DNA from: Phascolomyces articulosus
Lineage: Eukaryota; Mucoromycota; Mucoromycetes; Mucorales; Lichtheimiaceae
Assembly (NCBI GenBank): GCA_025677815.1
Contig: JAIXMP010000007.1
Coordinates: 558,001-622,000, forward strand
Reading direction: 5' to 3'
DNA length: 64,000 bases
The notes under the pieces were generated by a model. It did not search any database, had not been told where the DNA came from, and was given only the letters and a program-made list of their open reading frames with translations. The translations under genes and the position numbers were made by a program. Position 1 is the stretch's first letter. The number at the start of each line of letters is the position of its first letter. Positions 52,937 to 64,000 of this stretch are shown piece by piece.

Positions 52937-52959
52937 GATATATATATATATATATATAT
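52937..52959. repeat. TA dinucleotide repeat
   Basis: About 11 TA units in the long gene-poor region. Confidence 0.8.
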
Positions 52960-54395
52960 TACTAATCAGAAACCAGAGGATCAATTACAACTTTATGATC
53001 CACCACATATCAGTCAGTATTACCACCATTGTTTGTTATCTTTTTGGATAATCAGATACAGCATTGCTTACCTTTATTTCTTATGTAAGCAACTGTCATT
53101 TCCAATTCAAAGGAGAGATCTTTACTTCATCCACCTGGTTCGATGTGCATCTATTCACCTTAAGCAATTCTCTGTCTTGTTTGCAGAATTGATATTAATT
53201 CCGTGACTAATATATTAAGGTAGGTGATTTTACTTGTTAGCCATGACATCTCTTTTTATTATAATTACCTTGACTTGATATAATCCAGTAACACATATAT
53301 TATTGATTCTCCCAATACCTTGTATTAAGGGAGGCATCTTACACTTGGCCATTTTGCATGATCAGTATATATATCCTATTGCGCTGTGATCTAGGAAATG
53401 CGTTGTCATTCAGTACCTAACAATAAGTCACAAATATACAGTACTTTTTGTTAGCAATATTTGCTATAAATAAAAACAGCGTACATTTGTTGTAGCAGTA
53501 TAGTTAACACATCAAAGAGCCTGACTTGCTATTTTTCTTATATTGTAGTAGTTTATCTTGCATAATACCATGTAATTCTGCCGCCAATTTTTTTCTTGCT
53601 ATCATCCCCTTTATTTGAACCCGGGAGTTTATTTTCAACCACCAATAGGTCCAATAAAATCCTTCTGATAAAGTGTATACCAATAAATTTGAGAGGAACT
53701 TGAATCCTTTAATAGTAGAAATTGCTTCATAGTAGGCAACTATTTATCAGTGATTTTAGTAGTAATACAGCCTACTAATGAGAACCAAAAACAAGGCCAT
53801 AGGAAATGTTGTGACAACAATTTGATGAATAAATGTGTCCTCATTGAACGACCCACTTTTCGTATCAGACACGTTCTCGGGTTAAAATATGAGAAAAAAC
53901 ATGAGTCAAGTCGAGAAGTGTCCATAATTTTGATGATAAATCAAATCCTTGCTGGAATATCCTTCCACAATTATCATGCTGTAGCATTTTTAAACCATGA
54001 GATAATGGTTAGTACAGTATTTGTTGCTGCTGTAGCATTGACAACTATTTCACCTAAAATTATCATCGTTTTTTGTACATTTCTCAAGTTAGTAATATCT
54101 TACATATTATTTAATTAACAGACAAAGAGAGAGGATGATATATGCATTAGTTTAATGTTGAACAGCATTCAATATGTAATGTATAATAAAATGAAAGATT
54201 CTGTTAGCACTTACAAATAAACGTCAATTTGTCAATCCAAATTGAAATAAATGGTAACCTATCTAAGCAATTACTTTTTCAGTATCCAAATAAATGAGGC
54301 CGATCATGTATTTTGGTACATCTTGTAAATAGGAACACCCTTCCTCTTCATGAACAAGTATATATAGTATAAAATAACAAGCTATAATAATATAA

Positions 54396-54770
54396 TCAAA
54401 CAATGTTAGCCATCTCCTCTCTGTCATTCCATTCATTGCCGAATTGCATATATTGCCAAAATGATATATTGGCATTCAGAATATGAGCAGCAGTCAACTC
54501 GCGATATTCTTGAGTTTTCATAAACATTTTACTCTCTTCTGTAGTCAGACAAATAATCGGAGAGATCGAAATTTTCAATCCACCACTATAGCACAAAGCT
54601 TGTTATAAACCATCAATCTAAGATGAAACCCAAAAATACTAGCATTCATTAATACATACCCATAATAGATTACCAACCTTATTATCATCATCTACATTGT
54701 TATTTTGGAATTAACATGGATAATCATTGATTTCAATATACAGCCGTTTTTTACTTTTTGGAGTATAATC
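54396..54770 (-). pseudogene. Coding-like remnant, unknown family
   Basis: Downstream of the small minus-strand gene, segments read like protein: EDYTPKSKKRLYIEINDYPC, then after an in-frame TAA FQNNNVDDDNKVGNLLW ending at a GTATGT donor, and an open frame at 54396-54596 (GGLKISISPIICLTTEESK, ELTAAHILNANISFWQYMQF). The pieces do not join in one frame with good splice sites. They may be decayed 3' exons of the gene starting at 55160. Family not recognised. Confidence 0.3.
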
Positions 54771-54830
54771 CTCGCTGTTATAAACCATCATCCTATTACC
54801 GTACAAAATGTGAATTGCATACATATTGCA

Positions 54831-55160
54831 TTACATTATAGATGAGGAGAAGAAAGTCATTGCATTTTCATTGAGATATTCCAGGGAATCGTGTTGTGCA
54901 TCCTGTTCTTCAAGATCTTGCTCCTCGTCACTTTGCTGAAGGAGATCTTGTTTAGTTGAGGACCGGCTTAGTTTAGATTGATCACTGTAATTATTGCCGG
55001 TATTGCTTGTAGCGGAACTACCACGCAAGTACTTTTAATAGAAAAAAGGTTATAATTTATATCAAACTAAATGAAATAATTTAAAACAAATATTATCAAA
55101 ATTACAACTAACCTGAAACCCTTTCATTAACTTTTTGGCTTTATTGACTCGTATTGACAT
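54831..55160 (-). CDS. Hypothetical small protein, two exons (82 aa)
   Basis: ATG at 55160 opens exon 1 (55113..55160, MSIRVNKAKKLMKGFQ), an amphipathic basic helix. An 81-nt intron with GTTAGT donor and TTAAAAG acceptor joins in frame to exon 2 (54831..55031), a polar Ser/Asp/Gln/Glu-rich tail (LLQQSDEEQDLEEQDAQ) ending SSSIM then TAA. No homologue or domain is recognised. The in-frame splice and protein-like composition favour a gene, but it may be the 5' part of a larger decayed gene. Confidence 0.4.
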
Positions 55161-56484
55161 TGTACTTGATTACTTTTCCATGATCAGTAGAATTTTTTGT
55201 TCAGCATTTTTTTTTTTTTGGATCTTACTGTTCAAAATGTGCAATCACATTAGATAAGCTCCATGATCGTATGGGGGACCTTGCTAAAATAAATAAAGCC
55301 AGTCATTTTATATTTATCTTTTAGCAAAGAAAAAGTCTGTTAAAGGTGGAGAGAACGGTTAGGTGATCAAAACCTTCAAAATGAAACAAAATAGTAGCTT
55401 AAACGCACACATTGCGCAGTGGTACAAATATTCATGATATTTATTTGTATTTAGTTTATATCGACCTACTATAAATTATGATTGAATTTTCTTCTTACCA
55501 GTACAGTTATTTCAAGGAATGATCGTATCAAGAGAGCAGTATATACTTAACAGATTAACAAACGATGGCAATGCTTTTTCAAAGTGAAATCGTGAAAAGA
55601 AATATATTTTATTCGTTATTACTTTTTTTTTCACAACAAATTACTTTTCAATAATATGAAAGAATACATCATCTTCAATATTTACTATTCAAATTTCTTT
55701 ATCCTGTAACTCTCCTTATAACTGGAAGTAAAGCCTCTATAGTAAACGACGGCCTTCCTTCTTTAAAAAAGCGATATATGGTGGTAAACAATGGGAACTG
55801 GTTTATTTTTATGAATGATTTGACAATTTTATTGTCACTAACAAAATCGAAATTCTGACCACGTCAATAGCATAATAAATTCATGCATTGAAAATTTAGC
55901 CATACCAAAAGTAAAAATATCTGTGCAATGTGAAATACCGTTGTCGGTAGTTCAAGCGCTAAGTTAAAAAAAAAAGGAAGAGTCCTTTCTCTTCTTCTCC
56001 TTCACTCTCCTCCCCCCCCCCAAATAATGGTATTACAGCACAACAAATTGAGCCAACCATTTATAGCCAAACTATCCGTTGACTCAAATTTATTATCGCG
56101 ATTTGGTTTATAATCATCATTCGAGCAGCTTCACTTAGTAAAGTATTACTATTACTATACTTTTCCTTTATTCTATAGCTATGATGCTTCAATTCAAAGG
56201 AGTGATCTTGTTAATAAGTAATATATATATAAAGGGTACTCATGGTTTTAATAATACCGAATAATGGTAAAATAATGTGATAATTAAGAAAGATTATACA
56301 ACCTAGAGCGGGATTTACTTTGTGCTGGCAATAAGACATTCTTGTTTGTTGGGACACACAAATTCAACCCTTTTCCTTTCTTTTTTGTATATTTTTTTCT
56401 TACTTTCCTTTTATTTTATTTACTTCTTTCCTCCACTCTCTCTTTTACTTCCCCTGTTTCCCTCTTTTTTTTAATTAATTAACA

Positions 56485-59400
56485 ATGCTCATTGCCAAAC
56501 TGAACGCATGTTTTGGTGCGTTTGGAAAAGCATGTGCTTTACGTAAAGTTTCTTTTCTATGTATGTCATTACTCATAGCCCTTGTACTTTCTTGGCCAAC
56601 CGTACAGCGATTACGAGATTCTCTTTATACTGCTTCTGTTATGGCCGAACGTCATAATGATCAATTTTGGCAATATACACCTCATGTTCAACCTACTTTG
56701 AAACAACCATCCAATGACATGCTTGCAGTATACCAGATCCGCATTATGAACCCGAAAAACGAACCGGTCTCTCACGAATTATTGACTCGGGCCCGTGATT
56801 GGCAGCTTGGATTAATGACATTACAAGTCAAAGACTTGAATGATCAATCTGTATCATTATCCGATTTACCATTCTTTCAACTTTATTCACCTTTTGGCAC
56901 TTTATGGCAATATGACGAAATAATTCATGACGATTGGTCCATGACCTTAAATAATCCTTATTATAAAAACAACAATAACAAAAATAATAATAATAGCAAT
57001 AATACGAGTTCAACATCAACAATGACAGCGGCAACAGCATTGGATCCACTTTCTGTTTTTGAAAATGCAACACTCGATAAACATGGAAAACTTATTTCTG
57101 CTGATGCAATTGTATTAACAGCTATCTTGCTGCGCAACAATGATGAATACGTTTGGAAAAAAGTAATTGAACGTTTTACTGAACAAATGTCTCCTTCTTG
57201 GTATATCAAACAAGCCGACGCACCAGCATTATCTTGGCAATATAAGGTACATATTTATCACCAAAATTATAATAAGATTGATAATTTACATACCTCTCTT
57301 GCTCTCTTTCTCTCATGGCAACCTATCCTTATATAATGTTTACTAAATATGTTGATTCTTTTATTTTGATCCATTATAAAGTTCAAAATTCTTTTCCCAG
57401 ATTACGATATTCCAGTCAGTGTGTACGCTTTCCTTTTGTCACACATTGTCATTTTCTTCATCGTTTCTTCTACCTTTGGAACAACACAGTTTGTAAAGTC
57501 CCGATACGGCCTGGGTCTAGCTGTCGTGTTCACATCTATTACCTGTGTCACTGTCACTCTCAGTATCCTTGACCGATTTGGCGTTCAACTTGACGCGGTT
57601 CCATGGTACTTGTATCCTTTGGTATCCAACGTAGCAACTTTGGAAAATTCATTTTTATTAACTAATGCCGTTGTCAATGCGGGTTGTGATATGCAAGTCA
57701 AAGAAAAAGTATCTCGAGGTAATATATTTATCCTTTCATTTGACAAATCAAACAATAAACAAGTTTAAGAAATAGAAGGTTATAGTAGTATTGGTGACAA
57801 ATAGGAAAAACTACGAGTTGCTTTAAAATTCCATGACCTTTACAACATCAACTTGACTAATGCCTTCTTTCCCCGATTTAGGTCTACAAAGCGTTGGCGC
57901 TCCCATGATTGGTACACTGATTGCCGAATTAGTGATCCTAGAAATCGGACGATATATGGAAGTCCCAATGATCAAACAGTTTTGTCTATTTGCACAAGTA
58001 GCACTTGTTATTGAATATTGTCTTGAGATGACATTTTTCATGGCTGTATTATCCATCGATATCAACCGTGCAGAGGTAACCACATTTTTTTCTATTTTAT
58101 TTTACTATAAATAGCTTGCATTATTGTTTTTTTTACGCATGCCTCTTTCCTTCGCAACATTGTTAAATGTTATAAATATATTTTCGTTATCATGTAGCTT
58201 GCCGATCTCGACGATCGTCAGGTCTCTAAACGATTACGTGAGTTAGCAAAGAGTGGCGCTGATACAGAACAACATGAATCGCCTGACTTTTGTCCAATCC
58301 AAGATTCAAGTGAGCATACTAGTTGTGCGGAATGCAAAGACTTTAAGACGCATCGTGAAGTCAACGCTCTCATGGTAACTAACATTTTTTTTGCCTTTGC
58401 TCCATGTGAAAAGACACCGTATATTCTTTTTTTTTTTTTGCTTGAAAATTTAACACGTTTCCATGTACGCATAAATATAGCTATGCATGATTATATTAGG
58501 CTTAATGATGTTTCAATCTTATTTTGGAAGAGCCGTTCCATTTTGCCCACCTTCGTCTTCCCACAGTTTTGATTTGCGACAACAAGAATTTATGACAAAA
58601 GCAGAACGATTACGTAGTGTCTCGACAGAATATTGGGATATGATTAATCCAACACGAGAAACACAATGGGTTCGTGTGGAACCCCCTTATCTTGCCACCT
58701 ATGGCATTCCAGCCACATATACCGTTCAATCCTTTGAATCAGCGTATCGTGAGAAAGCACTTACCATTCAAGCATCATCAACCAAAAAGCAACCTCCTTC
58801 TAAATTTCGGAGCTTTGTGTTCACATGTGCACGATATACATTCCTTTTCCTCTCCGGTATCAATGTCCCTAGTCTCGTCCTTTGTATTGTTCTAGTTGGT
58901 ATCCTTATTTGGCTTACACCTGCTTACCGGGAGCAATGGCTCATTCCGCTCTTTAAAAGGATTCTCTTACGTGTCTTGAACCCAAGTATGTCCAATACCA
59001 TCATGCGTCGTTTCCGTGAACATTTCTTCCAACAAGATCAGGGAATGGTCCACGTGGGTGCCATTTCTGCACAAGAGCAATACCAGAAACGCAATAGCAG
59101 TGTGGGCAACGTGTCGATCAAAACGTTATCAGGCCAACACGTGGCTGACATTCGTCGCTTTGATGTCAATACAAAGCATGGTATTGTTATCTCTTGTGGC
59201 CAAGATGATCGTATTGTTGCTTGGGATACACGCAAAGCCCGACCTATTTCTCAATTGAGTTACGATGGTGGAAATGATAATGGCTTTACCAAGTATAGCA
59301 ACATACCAGCAAAATATGTAAAAATTGATCAAGGCAACAAATGGATTGCTGCGGCCCTTAACAATGGTATGATCTGGGTATGGAGCGTTTGCACTGGCAA

Positions 59401-61105
59401 AGTAACACGCGAGTTTTCTGTTGAACGTGATTGTGCTGATATTCAACAACCTCAACAAATCGTTTTCCGAAATCGACGACATAATAATAGTAACAACATT
59501 AATGGCGATGCTGCTGCTAAAAAGAAACGTCACTTGGATCGTGTAGTGGCTGTTCAATTCATTGGTGCTGTTGCAGAATATTGCCATCCCATGGTAGCTG
59601 AAGTGGCTGCTAAAACCAAAGGTCATACTACCGTCAAATCTCAAAACTACCTTGTTACTGCTCATAAAAGTGGTATGATTCGTGAATGGGATATTTTGTC
59701 TGGCGAATGTATGCAAACAGTACCATCTGGTCATACACGCGATATCTCGATTCTCCATGTTGTCGAAGCCAAAGCTCCTCATCGTAAACTAGGTGTATCC
59801 TGGGTATTTACAGCATCCAAAGATGGTCTTGTCACATGTTGGGAGCGACAAATTGTGAAACGACAAGACACAACCAGCGTATGGACCTGTGCCTATAATA
59901 TTAAGGGGCATAATGGCCATGCTATTACATCGATTGCAACAGAATTACCCGTTGGTGGTATGGGTATCTTGGTGACAGCAGCAAGTGATCGCTCAGTATG
60001 TGTATGGAATTTCGAAACTGGTGAACCGGTGTGTACGTTAGCAGATCCTTCCGTAACAAAGTCTACAACAGCAGATGACAGCTCTCCCTCCCATCATAGT
60101 ACAGCCATAATTAGTCAAGTAGCAGTAGCTCGTTACTGTGAAGTCGATAAAGGTCGTGGCATGTGTAGAGGGTGTGATACATGTTTTGGCAACGGTTTCT
60201 TTATTGCCACTTCATCTACTGATGGCATCGTGGATGTATATAGACTCGAACGTGTTGGTGGTGGCAGTCATAGCGGAAGTTGTACACTCTGTAGCAAAGA
60301 TTATCATCGTAGTCAATACAAACGTAAAAAGAAATCTCCTGAAGCATGTTCTGCCAACAATAGTAATAGTAATAAATCAGCATCCTCACCAAATCGACCT
60401 CCACGGCGTCAACGACATCATCCATCACGTACGATACCCAGACCATCACCTACTAATACAACCATGGGTGATGACCTAGAACTTTTGGATATTGAACAGT
60501 TGGCAGGTGATAATGAAGAAATTGAACTTGTACCAACACGATTAGGTAATATTGATCAGCCCGCTGGACGAGGCATTGCATTCTGCGGAAGAAGTCGATT
60601 ACTAGCAGGTGTTCGACAAAAATCCGGTGGGCATCAATGGGAAGCTTGGTTTGCATCATTACAATACTTTGACCCTGAAGATCAAAAACAAAAGGAGGAT
60701 GATCGGATACCGGTCGAAACATTTGACCTTGATCAAGAGAATCCAGAAACAGAAGAGGAACTTGATTCCTACTTTGGATTATTTGGTGTGGATCCGCAAG
60801 ATAGTAATAATAAATCATCTGGACGAAGGCGAAAGAAACAAGAACAACAACCGGATGAAGACTATGAACTATTACCGTTTTCAACGGTACACCATGTCAT
60901 ACCACTGGATGGAACTGGACTTGCGTGTGATTTTGGTAATTTTATCAAGCTTATATACCTAGAAGACGAACATAGGAAAAAACACCTTCCTTCATGTCGA
61001 TGCGATACTTGTCTCAAGACACGAGCAAGTCAAGTTCGTTGTAGTATTATTCCAAATTGTCCTCAAGCATCCGAATGTTTGTCAGCAAGGCAGCAAGCAT
61101 TATAA
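56485..61105 (+). CDS. SCP1: SREBP cleavage-activating protein (SCAP), sterol-sensing domain plus WD40
   Basis: Five exons: 56485..57246, 57382..57718, 57882..58075, 58198..58374, 58481..61105, giving 1364 codons (human SCAP 1279). The start is followed by a first membrane helix (SFLCMSLLIALVLSWPTV), a large luminal loop with an Asn-rich insert, and the sterol-sensing domain (VYAFLLSHIVIFFIVSS through IKQFCLFAQVALVIEYCLEM, FFMAVLSIDINRAELADL). A second luminal loop and a final helix precede a C-terminal WD40 propeller (ISCGQDDRIVAWDTRKARP, YLVTAHKSGMIREWDILSGE, LVTAASDRSVCVWNFETGEP). SCAP binds SREBP and escorts it from ER to Golgi for cleavage when sterol, or in fungi oxygen, is low. The AELADL hexapeptide corresponds to MELADL, the COPII-binding motif. 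Charged, Asn/Pro-rich inserts separate late WD repeats. Fungal homologues are called Scp1. Confidence 0.93.
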
Positions 61106-61454
61106 TACTATAAAAAAAATATTTTTATAAAGAATAAAATTTAATTGTACATATAAATTCCTCCGTTTCTTCTCTTTATATATAAATTAACTACCAAGTA
61201 AAAAAAAAGTGGGACGACATAAAGATTATATATATAAGGTGATGGATGATGATCTTTCCATGTTATTATTATTGTTGTTGTTTCTCTTTATTTATTATTA
61301 TTGTTTATTTTTAAATACAAAGTTAGGTTTGTGAATATGTTATAGCATGTGTGTGCTATATAAAAATAACGATTCAAATAATTATCATCCCACATTATTA
61401 ATTAAAAAAGTCGTTCCCGCGACTGTATTCTTTGTTTCAGATTACTTAAACTAT
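61106..61454. other. Convergent intergenic gap, SCAP / membrane protein
   Basis: 349 bp of AT-rich DNA shared by the two 3' ends, containing a (TTA)n/(TTG)n patch near 61263-61310. No gene was seen. Confidence 0.5.
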
Positions 61455-63219
61455 TTACCATCCATTCTCTTTTGTGGAAGGATATGGATCACGATGGTAA
61501 TAACTATCAATACCACCACCACCTGTAGTACTTGATCCTGTTGCAGTCACTCCAGTCATACGATGATAATAACTGTCAATGCCTGTGCCGGTAGTAGTGG
61601 ACGGTGTTGCCGTTGCACGTTGATAATAACTATCAATACCAGCATGAGGCGGAGGAGGTGAAAGAGGCTGTGGCGATAAAGGTTGTGGTGAAAGTGGTGG
61701 AACTTGTGGAGAAGAAAAGGATGCTTCAGGTGCAGGTGAACGTGAGCGTTGGGATGAAATGGTAGCTGGGATATTAAGTGGTGCAGGTCCAAAACGAGGT
61801 GATGTGGTATTATTATATTGTTTAGTTGTATCGTTCATGATGAATTTATTAAGACGAGGATTGGTAGATTCCTCGGGGTCATGTGTTTGAGAATTTTGTG
61901 ATGTGTTTTCTTGATTTCCTTGCACTTTACGTGGATGGAAAATCGAAATCTATGTTTAAACTTTGTAAGATCCACTATCACGCTATATATTTTCTTCATA
62001 TATATCAAAAAGGAACAGAAAGAATGTATGGCGACTGCTAAACTTACAAATGACAACCATAAGAAGATAATACACATGTTGGTATTGGCAATTAATAAAT
62101 CAATAGCAAGCTTATTGGAATTAATGGTCATAGCTTCTGTTAAACCATCAGCACATAACAAGACAAGTGTGATACCATAGACCGTCAGGATGATAGTAAG
62201 CATAACGTTCATGTCCCTGAAATAAGCTAACCGGGCCCCGATCTTATCTTTACACATTTTCAAGAGTCGTTTAAATCGAAAATGAGAACGAACACCGAGA
62301 CATGCAGTAAGCAAGACTAAAACATACCATCATATTTAGTTTTTTTTTTAAAGTCATATAAATACTATATATTATGAACTTAAAAATCTTCAACACAAAA
62401 TTCACCTTGTAAGCCATAGGCCAATTGAGGTACAATTTCACTCAGTAATTCATCATCACTATATCGCCATTGTAATACTGGGAACATGGCAGCACTTCCA
62501 AGAGCCCTGTCATAAAAAAAATTGAATCATTGTAAATTGTAGAGCATGGATCGGGTGTATGCATACCAATCAATTTTTAGGTTACACACTAAATCCCATA
62601 GTTTTTGTTATGGTAAAATAGATTGACATCATGCGCATACTTTACCATACGATATAAAATTTAAATTCCCAGGAACCCATAAAAGATCGCTTCGCAACAC
62701 GATTGCATAAGTAATTCCAGAAGCATTGTAATAAGAAAAATACACCCGTTTGTAAGGAAAATGAGACACATTGAACGTAATCGATTGGCTAGATTATAAT
62801 TATAATCCATAATTGTTTTAGCATGTGAAAAAACTAATTATGCTTATAATTAACTTATATAAATATTTATATAAATACCTGAACAAATGATTGGTGATAT
62901 TCATCCCAATAAGCAAATGGTTTTTGAATGATTTGACCATTATCAGGTCGCATTATGAACCCTTCTTTATATTTGATCCATGTTGATATAATATCTAATA
63001 TATTATGATATTAAGTAACCATGGATATATTCTTGTTGAAATGAGATAAACATGGACACAACAAAAAGTTAATATTTTTTTACGTACCCCATGTTGTCTG
63101 CGTACACATCATTACAATCATTAGATATGTAATAATACTTTTCAGTGCCATCTTTGGGATTTGTGATGGTCGCAAACAGTTGAACTTTTCGTTGGTCCAT
63201 ATACGATGGACTAAAAAGG
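61455..63219 (-). CDS. Multi-pass membrane protein, unknown family, with GIDSYY tail repeats (5' end unresolved)
   Basis: Six minus-strand exons join in frame: 63088..63219, 62879..62994, 62646..62788, 62406..62506, 62048..62316, 61455..61949, about 418 codons. Hydrophobic segments suggest six or seven helices: LKSIITYLMIVMMCTQTTW, FSLQTGVFFLLQCFWNYL, FKFYIVWALGSAAMFPVLQW, LAYGLQVLLTACLG, MLTIILTVYGITLVLLC and LLIANTNMCIIFLWLSF, with basic cytoplasmic loops (RSHFRFKRLLKMCKDK). The tail is Pro/Ser-rich and carries GIDSYY(Q/H)R three times. A receptor-like topology is possible, but I recognise no GPCR motif. The start is unclear: ATG 63501 (exon 63488..63501) leads into the first long exon in a frame that does not join the rest; the in-frame ATG at MALKSI may be the start instead. 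Confidence 0.6.
61495..61640 (-). repeat. Three coding repeats GIDSYY(H/Q)R
   Basis: In the C-tail of the membrane protein the octad GIDSYYxR occurs three times, spaced by 16-17 Thr/Gly/Ser-rich residues. The surrounding DNA copies (TGATAATAACTATCAATACC and close variants on the plus strand) are nearly identical, pointing to recent duplication. Confidence 0.8.
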
Positions 63220-63590
63220 CTGTAATATAAAATTCAAGACAGCATCGTTCTATTGAAAGAGTTTATAATATTTAAAATAGACAGTTATTAATAATGGCTT
63301 CGACGTTTAAGTTGATGCTGAAAATATGGCTGAATAAAGGTGACTCTTTATATATTATCTATACACCTACGTAAATATGAGAAATCACTATTTCATCATT
63401 TGGTTTTTAAAATATTGAATAAGTATAAATGTATATGAATAATTTAACGAGAAAGAAAAGCCACGATGGTAAATAAAGAAAAAGTACCTAAGATGTGTCA
63501 TTTTTGATGGTTTGTGAGAAAAAAAAGAAAAAGAAACAAAGGATTAGAACAGATTTCTCTCTGTGTCTGTCTAATACTATTAACCAATGT

Positions 63591-63621
<31 letters not shown>

Positions 63622-63954
63622 TCCGCGATATATTTTTTTAAAACCAAAAGAGCCAAGGGGGGGAAAGGTCTAAATAATTCGTTAATACATTTTCCGACGC
63701 AAAAGATTGCATTCGTTTATTATTATTATATGTATGACGGACGTATAGAATGGCATTTCCGAGAGGAAGGGAAAGAGAATGACCCTTCAGTAAGTGTAAA
63801 GTTGGGGGACAGAGTAAGAAAAAAAAGAAAGACATGAACACACAGATCAGGTCATTGTTCGCCATGTGTCACTTATTTATGTTTACTAGTAATTTACACG
63901 CGATAAGTTGCCAAAGCAAGCTTAAATCGAACAAAAAAGGGTTTTGTTGCGGGA
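63220..63954. other. Upstream of membrane protein
   Basis: This holds the possible first exon of the membrane protein at 63488-63501 and a 26-A run at about 63592-63617. An open plus-strand frame at 63514-63837 is Lys-rich because of poly-A and not convincing. Confidence 0.4.
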
Positions 63955-64000
63955 CTACCAAGCTCCAACATCCTTGTCCGGTCTCACGCCTGTCCCGACT
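63955..64000 (-). CDS. Possible 3' end of a minus-strand gene at right edge
   Basis: At the window edge the GC content rises sharply. One minus-strand frame reads VGTGVRPDKDVGAW followed by TAG at 63955-63957, which looks like a protein C-terminus. Too short to identify. The same 46 bp also contain complementary CGGGAC / GTCCCG blocks, so a structured RNA is an alternative. Confidence 0.2.
   Translation of the reverse strand, partial: VGTGVRPDKDVGAW

Larger units (their letters stand above)
49815..56484. other. Long gene-poor region (6.7 kb)
   Basis: Very AT-rich with repeated stops in all frames for most of its length. It includes a probable small minus-strand gene at 54831-55160 and coding-like minus-strand remnants at 54396-54770. 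Two open segments without recognisable homology lie at 50795-50992 (+) and 53825-54115 (+, NKCVLIERPTFRIRHVLGLK then a hydrophobic half). A (TA)n run is at 52937-52959. No tRNA, rRNA or complete transposase was found. Confidence 0.5.

Noticed and set aside
59129..59782. 217-codon open frame on the minus strand inside SCAP
   Set aside because: Antisense to the WD40 exon; its composition follows SCAP codon use, it lacks splice or domain evidence, and the plus frame is clearly coding.
62550..62640. Possible 22-nt microexon (VCNLKIDW) in the membrane-protein gene
   Set aside because: Shifting the preceding exon to its other open frame gives a better membrane helix and joins directly to the next exon without a microexon.
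63514..63837. 107-codon plus-strand ORF near the right edge
   Set aside because: Largely generated by the poly-A run (Lys stretch); no ATG context or homology.

Overview
This window looks like nuclear DNA of an early-diverging filamentous fungus, probably Mucoromycota (Mucorales). The evidence is AT-rich intergenic DNA with long T and CT tracts, many short introns (mostly 50-120 nt, GTAAGT/GTATGT donors, TACTAA-type branch sites), no operon spacing, and fungal families: Ssd1, a Cdc11-type septin, Fab1 and Ctk3. The taxon is inferred from style and gene content, not from a marker gene.

Layout. 1-5.4 kb: two transporters on the minus strand, an MFS anion-permease-like gene running off the left edge and a GABA/amino-acid permease. 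7.3-14.6 kb: three plus-strand housekeeping genes, a mitochondrial PPR protein, a septin and Rab6/Ypt6. 14.6-17.7 kb: gene-poor. 17.7-22.7 kb: Ssd1-like pseudo-RNase. 23.6-24.8 kb (minus): a repetitive gene with LLKKR units that resembles a Kex2-processed peptide precursor, broken by frameshifts. 25.5-27 kb: HSL-type esterase. 27.5-30.6 kb: a decayed LRR paralogue followed by an intact TPR/F-box/LRR gene (Dia2/Pof3 architecture). 30.6-33.6 kb: decayed coding sequence of unknown family. 33.7-41.1 kb: Fab1/PIKfyve. 41.5-42.3 kb: thaumatin-like pseudogene. 42.7-49.8 kb: Ctk3, an arrestin-like protein, and (minus) an inositol-polyphosphate 5-phosphatase whose catalytic domain is split by a polyglutamine-rich insert. 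49.8-56.5 kb: long gene-poor stretch with a small two-exon gene and coding remnants. 56.5-61.1 kb: SCAP, the sterol sensor. 61.5-63.5 kb (minus): multi-pass membrane protein of unknown family with three GIDSYY repeats in its tail.

Several intact genes belong to membrane identity and trafficking: Fab1 makes PI(3,5)P2, the 5-phosphatase removes 5-phosphates, Rab6 runs Golgi retrograde traffic, the arrestin-like protein is probably a cargo adaptor, and SCAP escorts SREBP from the ER. No evidence of physical clustering for function was found; their proximity may be chance. Gene decay is conspicuous: five loci (repeat precursor, LRR copy, 31-33 kb remnant, thaumatin-like gene, 54 kb remnants) carry stops or frameshifts, and the MFS gene has a possible homopolymer frameshift. 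Exon coordinates were derived by eye from splice consensus plus frame continuity; for the multi-exon genes with listed exons, the exon lengths sum to a multiple of three.
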